Positions 50,810 to 60,182 of a stretch of DNA of 64,000 nt are shown here, in pieces. This DNA comes from Bog-473 sp963787485 (GTDB lineage: Bacteria > Actinomycetota > Acidimicrobiia > Acidimicrobiales > RAAP-2), in NCBI GenBank assembly GCA_963787485.1, contig CAWBDF010000007.1, forward strand, positions 248,001 through 312,000, read 5' to 3'. The position numbers and the translations under genes were made by a program. Below the pieces are notes generated by a model. It searched no databases. It had not been told where the DNA came from and saw only the letters and a program-made list of their open reading frames with translations. How positions within the stretch are numbered: the first letter of the stretch is position 1; every line of letters begins with the position of its first letter.

Positions 50810-52029
50810 GTCCCTGCTCCCGCCATGCGACGAGCTGTCCGTCGGACACGCCCAGCTCGTCGACGTACACCTGGCGCGTGTGCTGGCCGAGTGCCGGCGC
50901 CGACCGGGTGAGGCGCAGCATCGTCGTGCTGGCATGGAACCAGCGCCACGGGATGACCGCTTCGGGACCGCCGGGTTCGTGAGGCGAAGCGAACAGACCG
51001 CGGGCGATCGGCTGGGGATCCTGCACGAATTCGCCGGGGGTGTTGACCGGGGCGCAGGGCAGACCGGCCGCCTGACCCTTCTCGAACAGCTCGTCACAAC
51101 AGCGTTCCTCCACCAGCTCGGCGATCAGCTCGGTCAACCCGTCGAAGATCTCCCGACGGACCACCGGATCGGCCAGCGACGGCTCCGAGAGCTCGTCAGG
51201 GTGGTCGAGCATGGTGAGGAAGGCCTCCCAGTGGTGGGGCTGGTGGGCCGAGACGCCCAGAAGGCCGTCGCGGCACTGCCAGGTCCCCGTGGGTGGGATC
51301 CCCACCCCTACGGAACGTCCCCACTCTCCGATCCACCCGACGTCGAACCGCTCCATCAAGAAGTCCTTCGAGGTGGCGACGTCGTGCACCGACAGATCGA
51401 GCACCTGCCCTCCGACCCGCCCGGGACCCGACAGCGCGGCGACGATCCCCAAGGCGGCGTGCACGCCGGCTTCGTCCCAGGCAAGTTGGCAGGGGGCAGC
51501 CAGAGGAGGGCCGTCGGTTTGGCCGACCCAGTGCATCCCGCCCCCCATGGCCACCGACAGGAACGGGGTCATGCGCAGGTCGCGCCAGGGGCCGTCGAGC
51601 CCGAACGGGGTGATGGAGGCGACGATGCACCCGGGTGGAGCCCAGGCGGCGCGGCGCGCGTCACGATCGAACCCGGCGACCGGGGTGCGCGCCGTCGGCG
51701 AGGCGACGACGACGTCGGCGGGGGCGGCCAAGGCACGAAGCGCGGGGAGAGCGTCGGGCCGCCCGACGTCGAGCGTGACCCCGCGTTTGTTGACGTGGTA
51801 CGCGGCGAAGACCGCGCTCATCTCCGTCCCGTCCTCGCCGGTCACCAACGGCGGTCGGTTGCGCATCGGATCTCCGGTGGGTGGCTCGACCTTGATCACG
51901 TCGGCGCCCTGGTCGGCCAGGAGCTTCGTGCAGTACCGCGCCGATGGCTCCGGTCAGGTCCACCACCCGGTACCCGTCGAGTGGAAGGCGCCCCTCGTCG
52001 CGGACGGTCGGTGGAAGGGGGGCGCTCAG
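50802..52029 (-). CDS. Class III CoA-transferase, reading frame broken by one base
   Basis: The domain start GYRVVDLTGAIGA lies in one frame and continues, after an extra base at 51936-51937, as YCTKLLADQGADVIKVEPPTGDPMRNRPPLV. Restored length is ~408 aa. GQVLDLSVHDVATSKDFLMERF holds the likely active-site Asp. The start is uncertain: no ATG or GTG precedes the domain, a CTG at 52029 overlaps the preceding stop, and a GTG at 51966 would cut the N terminus. It follows the acyl-CoA dehydrogenase gene with a 4-bp overlap if the CTG is used. Confidence 0.75.
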
Positions 52030-53978
52030 TTGTGGGGGATCTGGTTGAAGGGGACGTCGCGGTCCACCGAGGCTTCCCGCGGGAGCCCCAGGACGCGCTC
52101 GGCAACGTTGTTGCGCTGGATCTCGGCGGTACCGCCGGCAATGGAGAGCCGCCGGCTGTTGAGGAACCGGTACGCCCAAGAGCCGGCCCCGGGGTCGTCC
52201 ATCGACCACGTGACCCCTCGGTCGCCCGCCAGCGCCAGACCCAATTCCGTTTGACGCTTGGCGATGCTCGAGTCACCGAGCGAGAGCAGGCTGCCGTAGC
52301 CGTGCGCCAGCTTGCCGCTGGCCATGCCTTTGGACACGCGGGCCGAGACCAGCTTCTGGGCGGTCGACGCCGCATGGAAGGCGGCGATCTGGCGCCGGAC
52401 CCCCGGATCGGACTCGAGGCCCTTGCTCTTCGCCAGCTCGACGAGCGCGGGCGATTCGTCGGCCAGGGAAGTACGGCCGCCGCCCCGACCGACCCAGGCA
52501 TGCTCGATCTCCAGCATGCCTCGAGCGACACGCCAGCCCTCGTTCTCCTCCCCGACGAGGTTGGTCACGGGAAGGACGAGATCGGTGAAGAACTCCTCGC
52601 AGAACTCGGCACCGCCGTCGATCTGCTTGATTCGGCGCATCTCGATCCCCGGAGACTTCAGGTCGACGATGAGCATCGAGATGCCCTTGTGCTTCGGGAC
52701 GTCCCAGCGGGTTCGCACCGGGCAGATGGCGAAGTCCGAGAGGTGCGCGCTGGAGCTCCAGGTCTTCTGACCGTTGACGATGTACGAATCGCCGTCCCGT
52801 CTGGCGTTGGTGAGCAATCCCGCCAGGTCCGACCCTCCACTCGGCTCCGAGAGGAACTGGATCCAGAGCTGCCTCCCCGACAGGATGTTCGGGAGATAGG
52901 CCAGCTTCTGCTCGTGGGTGCCGAACTCGGCGAGGGTGGCGCCGAGAACGTTGATCGACACGCCGAAGTTCGTCTGGGGCAGGTCGTACCCAGCGGCCTC
53001 CTCCTTGAAGACCCGCTCGTGCTCGAGCGTCAACCCCCGTCCCCCGTACTCGACGGGGAACGTGAACCCCGCATAGCCGGCGTCGTAGATCCTCTGCTGG
53101 AGTGCCTTGAACTCGTCCTGGCGCTCCGCCCGCTCGTCGACGTACGTCCGGGCAGGCGGAACCTGGCGAAGGGCGACGTTCTCCGCCAGCCAGGTCCGTG
53201 CCCCCAATCGATACTGATGGAGCTCGGGGCTCTCGACTTGCTCGGTCTCCACGCTCGTCGCCTCAGCCTTTCTTCCTGCTCGCCAGGGAGAGGTCCTCAA
53301 CCCCCGGGCGGCGCGATCATCGTACCGAGCGCGCCCTGCTCCCGACGGCGGCTTCGTCGCCACCCCCGCGCTCCTCATGGACAGCGTGACTGCGGTCGGG
53401 GCTCGACCGTCCAAGATCGCCTCGAGCCCGGCGACGGCCGCCCGCACGCCGAATTCGACGTAGTCGCGGGCTCTGAGCCCTTCGATGTGCGGAGCGTCCG
53501 CGCTGTGCCCGAGGTGGGCGTCGACGCTGATGCGACCATGGACGTAGGTGGTCGCGAATGACCAGGCCAGGCGCGCTTCGGTGGGGGGGAAGCCGGCGGC
53601 TTCGAAGAAGGTCATCCCAGCCTCGAGCCGGTCCGGGGTGACGCCGAGAGCGGGCTGGTCGATCAGATACGAACTGAGTCCCGGGTAACGGCGGAAGTTC
53701 CCCCAGATGTTGACCATGTACTCGCGCAGGGTCTCCTGCCAGGTTCGCTCGGGGTCCACCCGTAACAACCCGAAGGAATCCGAGATGCGGCCCACCACGA
53801 GGCGCACCAGGTCCTCCTTGTCGGTGACGTAGTAGTAGATGGCCATTGGCGTGACACCGAGCCCGGCGGCCACGGACCGCATGGTCAGCCCCGAGACACC
53901 CTGGGCGCCGACGATTCGCACCGACTCCTCCACGATGGCATCGAGGGTCAGGGTTCCGGCCCGCCGGCTCTTGGGCAT
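52026..53978 (-). CDS. Fused frame: TetR regulator followed by acyl-CoA dehydrogenase
   Basis: One uninterrupted 650-codon frame. Residues 1-~205 are a TetR regulator (LDAIVEESVRIVGAQGVSGLTMRSVAAGLGVTPMAIYYYV). Residues ~255-650 are a full acyl-CoA dehydrogenase with FLSEPSGGSDLAGLLTNAR and GGTAEIQRNNVAERVLGLP. The ~40 residues between (APTAVTL to RKAEATS) look like translated intergenic DNA, with A-ending codons. A GTG at 53252 would start the dehydrogenase alone (408 aa). The fusion may be a lost TetR stop or a frameshift error. A true fusion is less likely. Confidence 0.82.
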   Translation of the reverse strand: MPKSRRAGTLTLDAIVEESVRIVGAQGVSGLTMRSVAAGLGVTPMAIYYYVTDKEDLVRLVVGRISDSFGLLRVDPERTWQETLREYMVNIWGNFRRYPGLSSYLIDQPALGVTPDRLEAGMTFFEAAGFPPTEARLAWSFATTYVHGRISVDAHLGHSADAPHIEGLRARDYVEFGVRAAVAGLEAILDGRAPTAVTLSMRSAGVATKPPSGAGRARYDDRAARGLRTSPWRAGRKAEATSVETEQVESPELHQYRLGARTWLAENVALRQVPPARTYVDERAERQDEFKALQQRIYDAGYAGFTFPVEYGGRGLTLEHERVFKEEAAGYDLPQTNFGVSINVLGATLAEFGTHEQKLAYLPNILSGRQLWIQFLSEPSGGSDLAGLLTNARRDGDSYIVNGQKTWSSSAHLSDFAICPVRTRWDVPKHKGISMLIVDLKSPGIEMRRIKQIDGGAEFCEEFFTDLVLPVTNLVGEENEGWRVARGMLEIEHAWVGRGGGRTSLADESPALVELAKSKGLESDPGVRRQIAAFHAASTAQKLVSARVSKGMASGKLAHGYGSLLSLGDSSIAKRQTELGLALAGDRGVTWSMDDPGAGSWAYRFLNSRRLSIAGGTAEIQRNNVAERVLGLPREASVDRDVPFNQIPHN

Positions 53979-54098
53979 TGGGGAATTGTACCTGAGGTCC
54001 GTCGAGAGGAGCCCGCCCGTCGAACCGCGGGTCGGTGACGAGCTCCTCGCGGACCAGACTTCGACGCTGGTGTGGGAGAGAGCGGTGCCGACTCCGAC

Positions 54099-55366
54099 TC
54101 AGGCCGTCGCCACCGCGTAAGGCGGATGGGCCTCGTAGCGGGCGCGCCACTCCTCTCGCGGGACCACGCCGGTGTCCACGTCGGGAGACTGGGCTCGCAG
54201 CGCGCCGACCGTCGCCTGTTCCGCGGTATCGCCGCGAACGGGTCCCAGTTGCAGAAGCGGGCGACGTTCTTCCAGCCGATCTTGTCGATGTCCTCGTCTG
54301 AGCATCCGGCTCCCACGCACTGGGCCAGCAGATCCTCGGGCGCATCGGGCCACAGGCAGTCCGAGTGGGGATAGTCCGCTTCGAAGGCGATCATGTCGAT
54401 GCCGATCTCCTTGTAGAGCTTCAGAGATGTGGGATCGGCGATGAAGCAGGCCAACGAGTGCTCGCGCAACAGTTCCGATGGCAACTTGGACCCGAAGTCC
54501 TGCCCGGTCCAGCGCTGGTTCTGGTAGTGGCGGTCGATCCGGTCCATGAGGAAGGGGAGCCAGCCGATACCGCCCTCGGAGAACGCGATCTTGAGCTTTG
54601 GGAACTGGCGCAGGGCGTGGCCCCACAACAGGTCCTGGACCGCCAGGACGGTGACCTGGGTCGAGAGCACCATGTACTCGTCGAAGTTGATGTCCGGGAG
54701 GTTGATGGCATTGAGGCCCTGCCCGATGTGCAGGCTCATGACGAGATCGAGGTCGGATATGGCGGTGAAGAACGGGTCCCACCAGTCGGAGTGGTAGCTC
54801 GGGTATCCCTGGGTGTGCGGGAGCTCGGGCATGCTCACGGCGAGCGCACCCTTGCCGGCCACCCGGCGCAGCTCCTCGATGGTGGCGTCCATGTCCCAGA
54901 GCGGCAGGATGCTCTGGGGAAGGAACCGGCCCGGGTAGGCCGCGCACCACTCGTCGATGTGCCAGTCGTTGTAGGCCTTGAGCATGATCAAAGACAGGTC
55001 CTTGTCGCTCGCTTCCTGGAACGTGCGGCCACTGAACCCCGCCATGCTGGGGAAGCACATGGAGGCGAGGATGCCGTTGCGGTTCATGTCGCGGATCCGC
55101 TCGTGGATGTCGTAGGCGCCGGGCCGCATTTCGGCGATCGACGAGGGGTTCATGCCCCATTGCTCCTTGGGCCACGACACCACGGCGTTGAGGCCGACCA
55201 TGCCCATCACCTGCTCCCCGAACACCCACTGGTCCATCCCGTGTTCGTCCCGCACCAGATGGGGTGCCTGATCCCGGTACTTCTGCGGCACGTGAGCCTG
55301 GAAGATGTTGGGAGGCTCGACCAGATGGTCATCAATGCTCACGAGAATCATGTCGTTGACGTTCAT
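54099..55366 (-). CDS. Amidohydrolase family 2, C-terminus shifted by one base
   Basis: From ATG 55366: SIDDHLVEPPNIFQAHVPQ, MSLHIGQGLNAI and MIAFEADYPHSDCLWPDAP, all normal. After WDPFAAIPR the frame runs on to low-complexity residues ending at 53948. Adding one base at 54221-54222 brings in the frame EQATVGALRAQSPDVDTG and ends VATA at 54099, giving ~422 aa. The shifted frame would overlap the neighbouring TetR start, which also argues for the corrected end. It is divergent from an SDR gene across 63 bp. Confidence 0.82.
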
Positions 55367-55417
55367 GGCGCCCTCTGCCCTCCCTGCGATCCGGCTGGCG
55401 TCCGGACCCAGCGACGC

Positions 55418-55423
55418 TACCCT
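55418..55423 (+). promoter_or_regulatory. -10-like box for a leaderless SDR transcript
   Basis: TACCCT (TANNNT) ends six bases before the GTG at 55430, the spacing of leaderless actinobacterial transcripts. No Shine-Dalgarno sequence precedes the GTG. Confidence 0.35.
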
Positions 55424-55429
55424 ACTGCC

Positions 55430-56212
55430 GTGACTCTGGAAATCGATCTCAAGGGCTCGCGCGCGCTGGTCACCGGCGCCGGGCAAGGAGTGGGTCGCGC
55501 CATCTCCGTCGCCCTCGCTCAGGGCGGAGCAACCGTCCTCGTCAACGACGTGATGGCCGAGCGCGCCGGGGAGGTGGTCAAGGCGATCCACGACTTCGGG
55601 GGATCCGCCGAGGAGGCACCCTTCGATGTGACCGATTGGACCGCCGTGGAGAGTGCACTCGGGAACAGCGGCACGGACATCCTCGTCAACAACGCAGGCA
55701 ACGCCGGCACTGCAGGTTTCGCCGACATGCGGCCCTTTGCCCAATCGGACCCGGGCGAATGGGCGCGCTACATCGCGGTGAACCTCTACGGGGTGATGAA
55801 CTGCACCCGGGCCGCGCTACCTGGGATGATCGAGCGGGCACACGGCCGCATCGTGACCATCGTGTCGGACGCCGGCCGCTACGGGGACGCCAATCTGGCG
55901 CCCTACGCCGCGGCCAAGGCCGGCGCGGCGGGGTTCTGCCGCTCGATCGCCCGTGAGGTGGGGCGCTACGGGATCACCGTCAACTGCGTCGCACTGGGGA
56001 CCATCAACACGCCGACCACCGCTGGCGCAAGGGGCGACGCTGCTCCTGCGGCCTCGCCCAAGACCGACGAGCAGCTCAAGAAGTACATCATCCGGCGGCG
56101 GGGCGAACCCGAGGACGTGGCCGGCCTGGTGGCGTACCTGGCCAGCCCGCTGGCCTCGTGGATCACCGGCCAGACCTATCCGGTCAACGGCGGCTACACC
56201 CTGTCGCTCTGA
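55430..56212 (+). CDS. Short-chain dehydrogenase/reductase
   Basis: 260 aa from GTG 55430. ALVTGAGQGVGRAISVALA binds NAD(P); DILVNNAGNAG, the Ser in VTIVSDAGRYG, and catalytic YAAAK follow; the end is GQTYPVNGGYTLSL. It lies divergent from an amidohydrolase-2 gene. A 14-bp tandem duplication covers its stop codon. Confidence 0.88.
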   Translation: MTLEIDLKGSRALVTGAGQGVGRAISVALAQGGATVLVNDVMAERAGEVVKAIHDFGGSAEEAPFDVTDWTAVESALGNSGTDILVNNAGNAGTAGFADMRPFAQSDPGEWARYIAVNLYGVMNCTRAALPGMIERAHGRIVTIVSDAGRYGDANLAPYAAAKAGAAGFCRSIAREVGRYGITVNCVALGTINTPTTAGARGDAAPAASPKTDEQLKKYIIRRRGEPEDVAGLVAYLASPLASWITGQTYPVNGGYTLSL

Positions 56213-56226
56213 ACCCGTCGCTCTGA
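56203..56226. repeat. 14-bp-period duplication at the SDR stop codon
   Basis: The 10 bases GTCGCTCTGA recur at 56203-56212 and 56217-56226. The first copy holds the TGA stop of the SDR gene. Confidence 0.5.
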
Positions 56227-56478
56227 CGCGGCGTGCTCCGCATCCACCCCACAGGAGCACGGCGACGCGCTCCGAGGGGCCTTGGCCCGCACACTCATTG
56301 CGTGCTCATGCATACTCGGGGCGCCTTGCCAGCCTGGGAAGTCCTTGCTCGGGTCTCGCGGTCGAGCGTAACGTCGCCCCCGGCTCGCCTCGAAGAGCGC
56401 ATGAGTCACAGCGCATGAGTCACAGAGTGCGATCCCCGGGAGAGGCGTCGGGGCGCCCGGCGACGGATGGAGTGACCG
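56213..56478. other. Intergenic region with a 14-bp tandem duplication (56396-56423)
   Basis: No gene is seen in these 266 bp. Copies of AGCGCATGAGTCAC lie at 56396-56409 and 56410-56423. A CATACT at 56311-56316 is a weak -10 candidate for the enoyl-CoA hydratase gene that follows. Confidence 0.45.
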
Positions 56479-57258
56479 ATGGAGACGCTCGAGCTCGTGA
56501 AGGTGGACGCGGTGGCGGTGGTTCGTCTGAACCGACCCCCGGTGAACGCGGTCAACCGAGCCATGATCCGCGAGCTGCGCTCGTGCTTCGACTCGTTGTC
56601 ACAGGATCGCGAGGTGGCCGCCGTGGTCCTCTCCGCCACCGGGGAGCGTGCCTTCTGTGGCGGGATCGACCTCAAGGAGTTGAACGCCGGCGCGGGACCT
56701 CCGCAGGACCTGCGCGCACTCCTCGACCCGCACTGGGAGTGGCGCCAGACCCAGTACGCCATCCGCGAGTGCCTGGTCCCGGTGATCGGCGCGGTGGAGC
56801 GCATCACCATTGGCGCCGGGTTCGGACTCGTCGGATGCTGCGACCTGGTCATCGCCGGGGATCAGGCCACCTTCGGCCTTACTGAGATCAACGTCGGCTT
56901 GCTCGGCGGCGCCAGCAAGGCACTCCGTCTGCTCGGCCCCTCCAAGGCGCGACGGATGCTGTTCCTGGGCGAGATGATCCCGGCGCAAGAGCTCTATCGG
57001 CTGGGTGCCGTCGAGGAGGTCGTTCCGGCCGGCCAGGCAGAGCCGCGGGCGCTCGAGCTCGGTGCAGAGCTGGCGACCAAGAGCCCTATCGCCCTCCGCT
57101 TGGCCAAGGAGTCCATCCTTCGCATCGAGGCGGACCAGATGATGCAGCAGTACCGGACCGAGAACGACTACACGAACCGCCTTCGTACCTACGACGATTC
57201 GAAGGAGGCGATCACGGCCTTCGTCGAGAAGCGCTCTCCCACCTGGACCTGGTCGTGA
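56479..57258 (+). CDS. Enoyl-CoA hydratase/isomerase family protein
   Basis: 259 aa crotonase-fold protein. It has VRLNRPPVNAVNRAMIREL, ERAFCGGIDLKELNAG (oxyanion hole) and AVERITIGAGFGLVGCCDLVIAG. The second catalytic region reads GLTEINVGLLGGASKALRL, with Glu in place. The ATG 56479 starts a plus-strand series with a ligase (4-bp overlap). Confidence 0.9.
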   Translation: METLELVKVDAVAVVRLNRPPVNAVNRAMIRELRSCFDSLSQDREVAAVVLSATGERAFCGGIDLKELNAGAGPPQDLRALLDPHWEWRQTQYAIRECLVPVIGAVERITIGAGFGLVGCCDLVIAGDQATFGLTEINVGLLGGASKALRLLGPSKARRMLFLGEMIPAQELYRLGAVEEVVPAGQAEPRALELGAELATKSPIALRLAKESILRIEADQMMQQYRTENDYTNRLRTYDDSKEAITAFVEKRSPTWTWS

Positions 57259-58775
57259 CGGGCCACGCGGCCCTCTTCGATCTCGCCGACCACCAAGCTG
57301 ACCAGCCGGGCCTGGTCGACCGGACCGGTCCCCTGCCGTGGAGCGAGGTGGCGGACCGCTCGACGCGGATGGCCAACGCTCTGCTCGAGCTGGGGTTTCC
57401 GGTCGGGTCCCGCCTCGGTGTGCTCGGAGACAACCGAGGTGACACCTTGCTCGTCTACGCCGCCGCGGCCTTGGGCGGCGTCGGGACCCTGCTCCTCAAC
57501 CACCACCAGACGGCGGACGAGGTGGAGTACGTGTTGCGGGACGGGGGCGCCCGCGCCATCTGGGCTTCGCCCGAGTTCCTGGCCACAGCCGAGGCGGCGG
57601 CGGGACGCCTCGGGATCCCCGTGTTGGCGGACGTCGAAGGCTCCGGCCCTTGGACCGATCTGCTCGGGAGCGCCGACAACCGGCGGCTGCCTTCCGACCT
57701 GCCCTCCACGTCAGACCTGATCTATACCTCGGGCACGACAGGCCGGCCCAAGGGAGTCGAGGTCCCCAACGCGCCGGCACCCACCGTGGCCGATCGTCTC
57801 GAGCAGATGGCGCGGCACCACATGGCCGGCCTCGGTCCGCACCTCGTCGTCGGCCCCCTGTACCACTCCGGGCCCCACGGGGCGGTCGGCCTGCTGCTCA
57901 CCGGGAGCACCGTGGTGGTTGGGGGCCGGTTCGACGCCGACTTCGTGCTCGGCGCCATCGCTGAGCACTCCATCGCCACCGCCGTCACGGTGCCGACGCA
58001 CCTGATCCGGCTCCTCGGGCTGCCCGAGGAGCGTCGGCACGCCGCAGACGTCTCGTCGCTTCGCATGGTCTCGGTCACCGGGAGTGCCTGCCCGATCCCA
58101 GTGATGCGGGCCATGATCGACTGGTTCGGTCCGGTGTTCCTGGAGGCCTACGGCGGCTGCGAGAGCGGCATCATCAGCCGCATCGCTTCGGAGGAGTGGC
58201 TCGCCCACCTGGGCTCGGTCGGACGGCCGAACCCTCCCTTTCACGCGCTCGTCCTCGGTGAGGACGGCGAACCGTGCCCGCCGGGAGCGGACGGCGTCCT
58301 GTACTTCGTCGACGACACCGGCCGGGGGATCCGTTACTACAAGGATCCCGAGAAGACCGCGGCGGCGCACATCGAGCCGGGGACCTTCACACTGGGCGAC
58401 GTGGGCCACGTCGACCCCGACGGGTACCTGTACATCACCGGGCGCGTCACCGACATGGTGATCTCGGGCGGGGTCAACGTCTACCCGGCCGAGTGCGAAC
58501 GGGTGCTCACAAACCATCCGTCGGTACGCGACGTGGCTCTGTTCGGCGTGCCCGACGACGAGATGGGCGAACGCCTGGTCGGCCTGGTGTCACTGCGCGA
58601 CGGGACCACCACGACGGGTGAACTGCTCGACGTCTGCCGGGAAGCCATCGCCGGCTACAAGGTGCCACGGCAGCTGTTGCCCGTGGACGAGGTCCCGCGC
58701 TCAGCGATGGGCAAAGTCGACAAGGCCGGGGCCCGGCGGACCTATCTGGAGCTGGCCGGGGCCCAGCCCGGCTGA
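57255..58775 (+). CDS. AMP-dependent acyl-CoA synthetase/ligase
   Basis: 506 aa from GTG 57255, overlapping the enoyl-CoA hydratase stop. LIYTSGTTGRPKGVEVPN is the P-loop, EAYGGCESGIISR the adenylate motif, and DMVISGGVNVYPAECERVL with the C-terminal lysine in SAMGKVDKAG complete the enzyme. It would activate an acid for the hydratase and dehydrogenase encoded next to it. Confidence 0.92.
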   Translation: MTGHAALFDLADHQADQPGLVDRTGPLPWSEVADRSTRMANALLELGFPVGSRLGVLGDNRGDTLLVYAAAALGGVGTLLLNHHQTADEVEYVLRDGGARAIWASPEFLATAEAAAGRLGIPVLADVEGSGPWTDLLGSADNRRLPSDLPSTSDLIYTSGTTGRPKGVEVPNAPAPTVADRLEQMARHHMAGLGPHLVVGPLYHSGPHGAVGLLLTGSTVVVGGRFDADFVLGAIAEHSIATAVTVPTHLIRLLGLPEERRHAADVSSLRMVSVTGSACPIPVMRAMIDWFGPVFLEAYGGCESGIISRIASEEWLAHLGSVGRPNPPFHALVLGEDGEPCPPGADGVLYFVDDTGRGIRYYKDPEKTAAAHIEPGTFTLGDVGHVDPDGYLYITGRVTDMVISGGVNVYPAECERVLTNHPSVRDVALFGVPDDEMGERLVGLVSLRDGTTTTGELLDVCREAIAGYKVPRQLLPVDEVPRSAMGKVDKAGARRTYLELAGAQPG

Positions 58776-58901
58776 CCGGCAGAACCCGCGGCGTCGGCTC
58801 AGGCCAACCACACCAGGCCCGGTGCGAGTCTGCGCGACCCCTCGCCTCGGCGGTCAGGTCACACCTACACTGCGGGTTCTTGACGACTCAAAGGACGCGC
58901 C

Positions 58902-60026
58902 GTGGACCTCGACCTCTCAGCTGACCAGGAGCTCTTCCAAGAGACGACCCGCAAGTTCCTCACCGCGTCGTGGCCCACGACGGCGGTCCGCGGCCTGATC
59001 GACGACCCGATCGGCTTCGACCGCGACGCCTGGGCCCAGGGGGCCGAGCTGGGCTGGACATCGCTCCTGGTGCCCGAGGAGTACGGCGGAGGCAGCATCT
59101 CCGGCGAGGGCGTGTCCGACCTGGCGATCGTCGCCGAGGAGCTGGGCCGCGCGCTCTTCGCCGGTCCGGTGCTGCCGACCAACCTGGTGGCCTTCGCTCT
59201 GGCCCGATGCGGCTCGGAGCAATTGGCCAAGGAGCACCTGCCCGAGATCGTCGCCGGCCGCGAGCTCGCGGCCTGGGCCGTCGCGGAGGAGAACGACCGG
59301 TGGACCGCCGAGAGCGGATCGGTCACCGCCGCCACGACCGACGGTGGCTTCAGGCTCACCGGGGTGAAGACCCCGGTGCAGGACGCTCACGTGGCCGATC
59401 AGCTCCTGGTCTCCACCAGGGACGCCGAGGGCGTGACCCAGTTCCTGGTCCCCAGGCACGCGCCGGGCGTGGTGGTCGAACCACTGGAGAGCCTCGACCT
59501 GACCCGCCGGTTCTCACGGGTTCGCTTCGACGGGGTCGAGGTCGCGCACTCGTCGGTGGTCGGCCCGGTCCAGCGGGCCGACGCGGAGCTCGAGCTCCAG
59601 TTCGCCCTCGCCGTGGCGCTGCAGTGTGCGGAGACGGTCGGTGCCACCGACACCATGTTCGAGGTGACACTCCAGTACACCAAGGACCGCAAGGCCTTCG
59701 GGCGCCCCATCGGCTCGTACCAGGCACTCAAGCACCGGATGGCCGACATGCTGCTCTGGCTCGAGTCGAGCAAGGCGGTCGCCGACGCCGCGGTCAAGGC
59801 CGTCCAGTTCGAGGTCGACGCCCCCAACGCGGCGAGCCGCGCCAAGGCGTACGTGGCGGAGCACTGCCCCCTCATCGTCCGCGACTGCCTCCAGATGCAC
59901 GGGGGCATCGGCTACACCTGGGAGCACGACATCCACCTCTACCTGCGGCGGGTGGAGACCAACAGCGCAATCTGGGGCGGCCCCGACTACCACCGGGACC
60001 GCCTGGCCACGTCCGTCGGCCTCTGA
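58902..60026 (+). CDS. Acyl-CoA dehydrogenase
   Basis: 374 aa from GTG 58902 with AAAGGA six bases upstream. It contains VPEEYGGGSISGEGVSDLAIVAEELGRALF, the QYTKDRKAFGRPIGSYQALKHRMAD helix, and LQMHGGIGYTWEHDIHLYLRR at the end. This is the ACAD subgroup that takes various acyl- or aryl-CoA esters. It lacks the FSEPxxGSDL motif; that region reads WAVAEENDRWTAESG. Confidence 0.9.
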   Translation: MDLDLSADQELFQETTRKFLTASWPTTAVRGLIDDPIGFDRDAWAQGAELGWTSLLVPEEYGGGSISGEGVSDLAIVAEELGRALFAGPVLPTNLVAFALARCGSEQLAKEHLPEIVAGRELAAWAVAEENDRWTAESGSVTAATTDGGFRLTGVKTPVQDAHVADQLLVSTRDAEGVTQFLVPRHAPGVVVEPLESLDLTRRFSRVRFDGVEVAHSSVVGPVQRADAELELQFALAVALQCAETVGATDTMFEVTLQYTKDRKAFGRPIGSYQALKHRMADMLLWLESSKAVADAAVKAVQFEVDAPNAASRAKAYVAEHCPLIVRDCLQMHGGIGYTWEHDIHLYLRRVETNSAIWGGPDYHRDRLATSVGL

Positions 60027-60030
60027 GGAC

Positions 60031-60059
60031 CGGGCGCCGCTCGTGGCGCTGGCGCCGGA
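60031..60059 (+). terminator. GC-rich hairpin after the acyl-CoA dehydrogenase gene
   Basis: CCGGGCGCC (60031-60039, one bulged base) pairs with GGCGCCGG (60052-60059). It starts four bases after the stop codon and lacks a T-run. Confidence 0.4.
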
Positions 60060-60124
60060 CTCCACGCTGACCAGGTGGTACGTTCCCGGCGGGGTCGCCC
60101 TTGCCGGCGATGGACCGTCCATGT

Positions 60125-60141
60125 ATTCTACGTTGTATAAT
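60125..60141 (+). promoter_or_regulatory. Palindrome overlapping a TATAAT -10 box
   Basis: ATTCTAC (60125-60131), GTT, GTATAAT (60135-60141) pairs at 6 of 7 positions. The right arm contains TATAAT at 60136-60141, about 40 bp before the ATG at 60183. The stretch is notably AT-rich for this DNA. A repressor bound here would cover the -10. Confidence 0.5.
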
Positions 60142-60182
60142 CGAGTGAGCCGCTGGAGGCTGGGACCGAGAAGGGAGCTGCC

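Noticed and set aside
50379..53561. 1060-residue plus-strand open frame
   Set aside because: It is antisense to three recognisable genes, has no domain, and long antisense frames are expected at this GC content.
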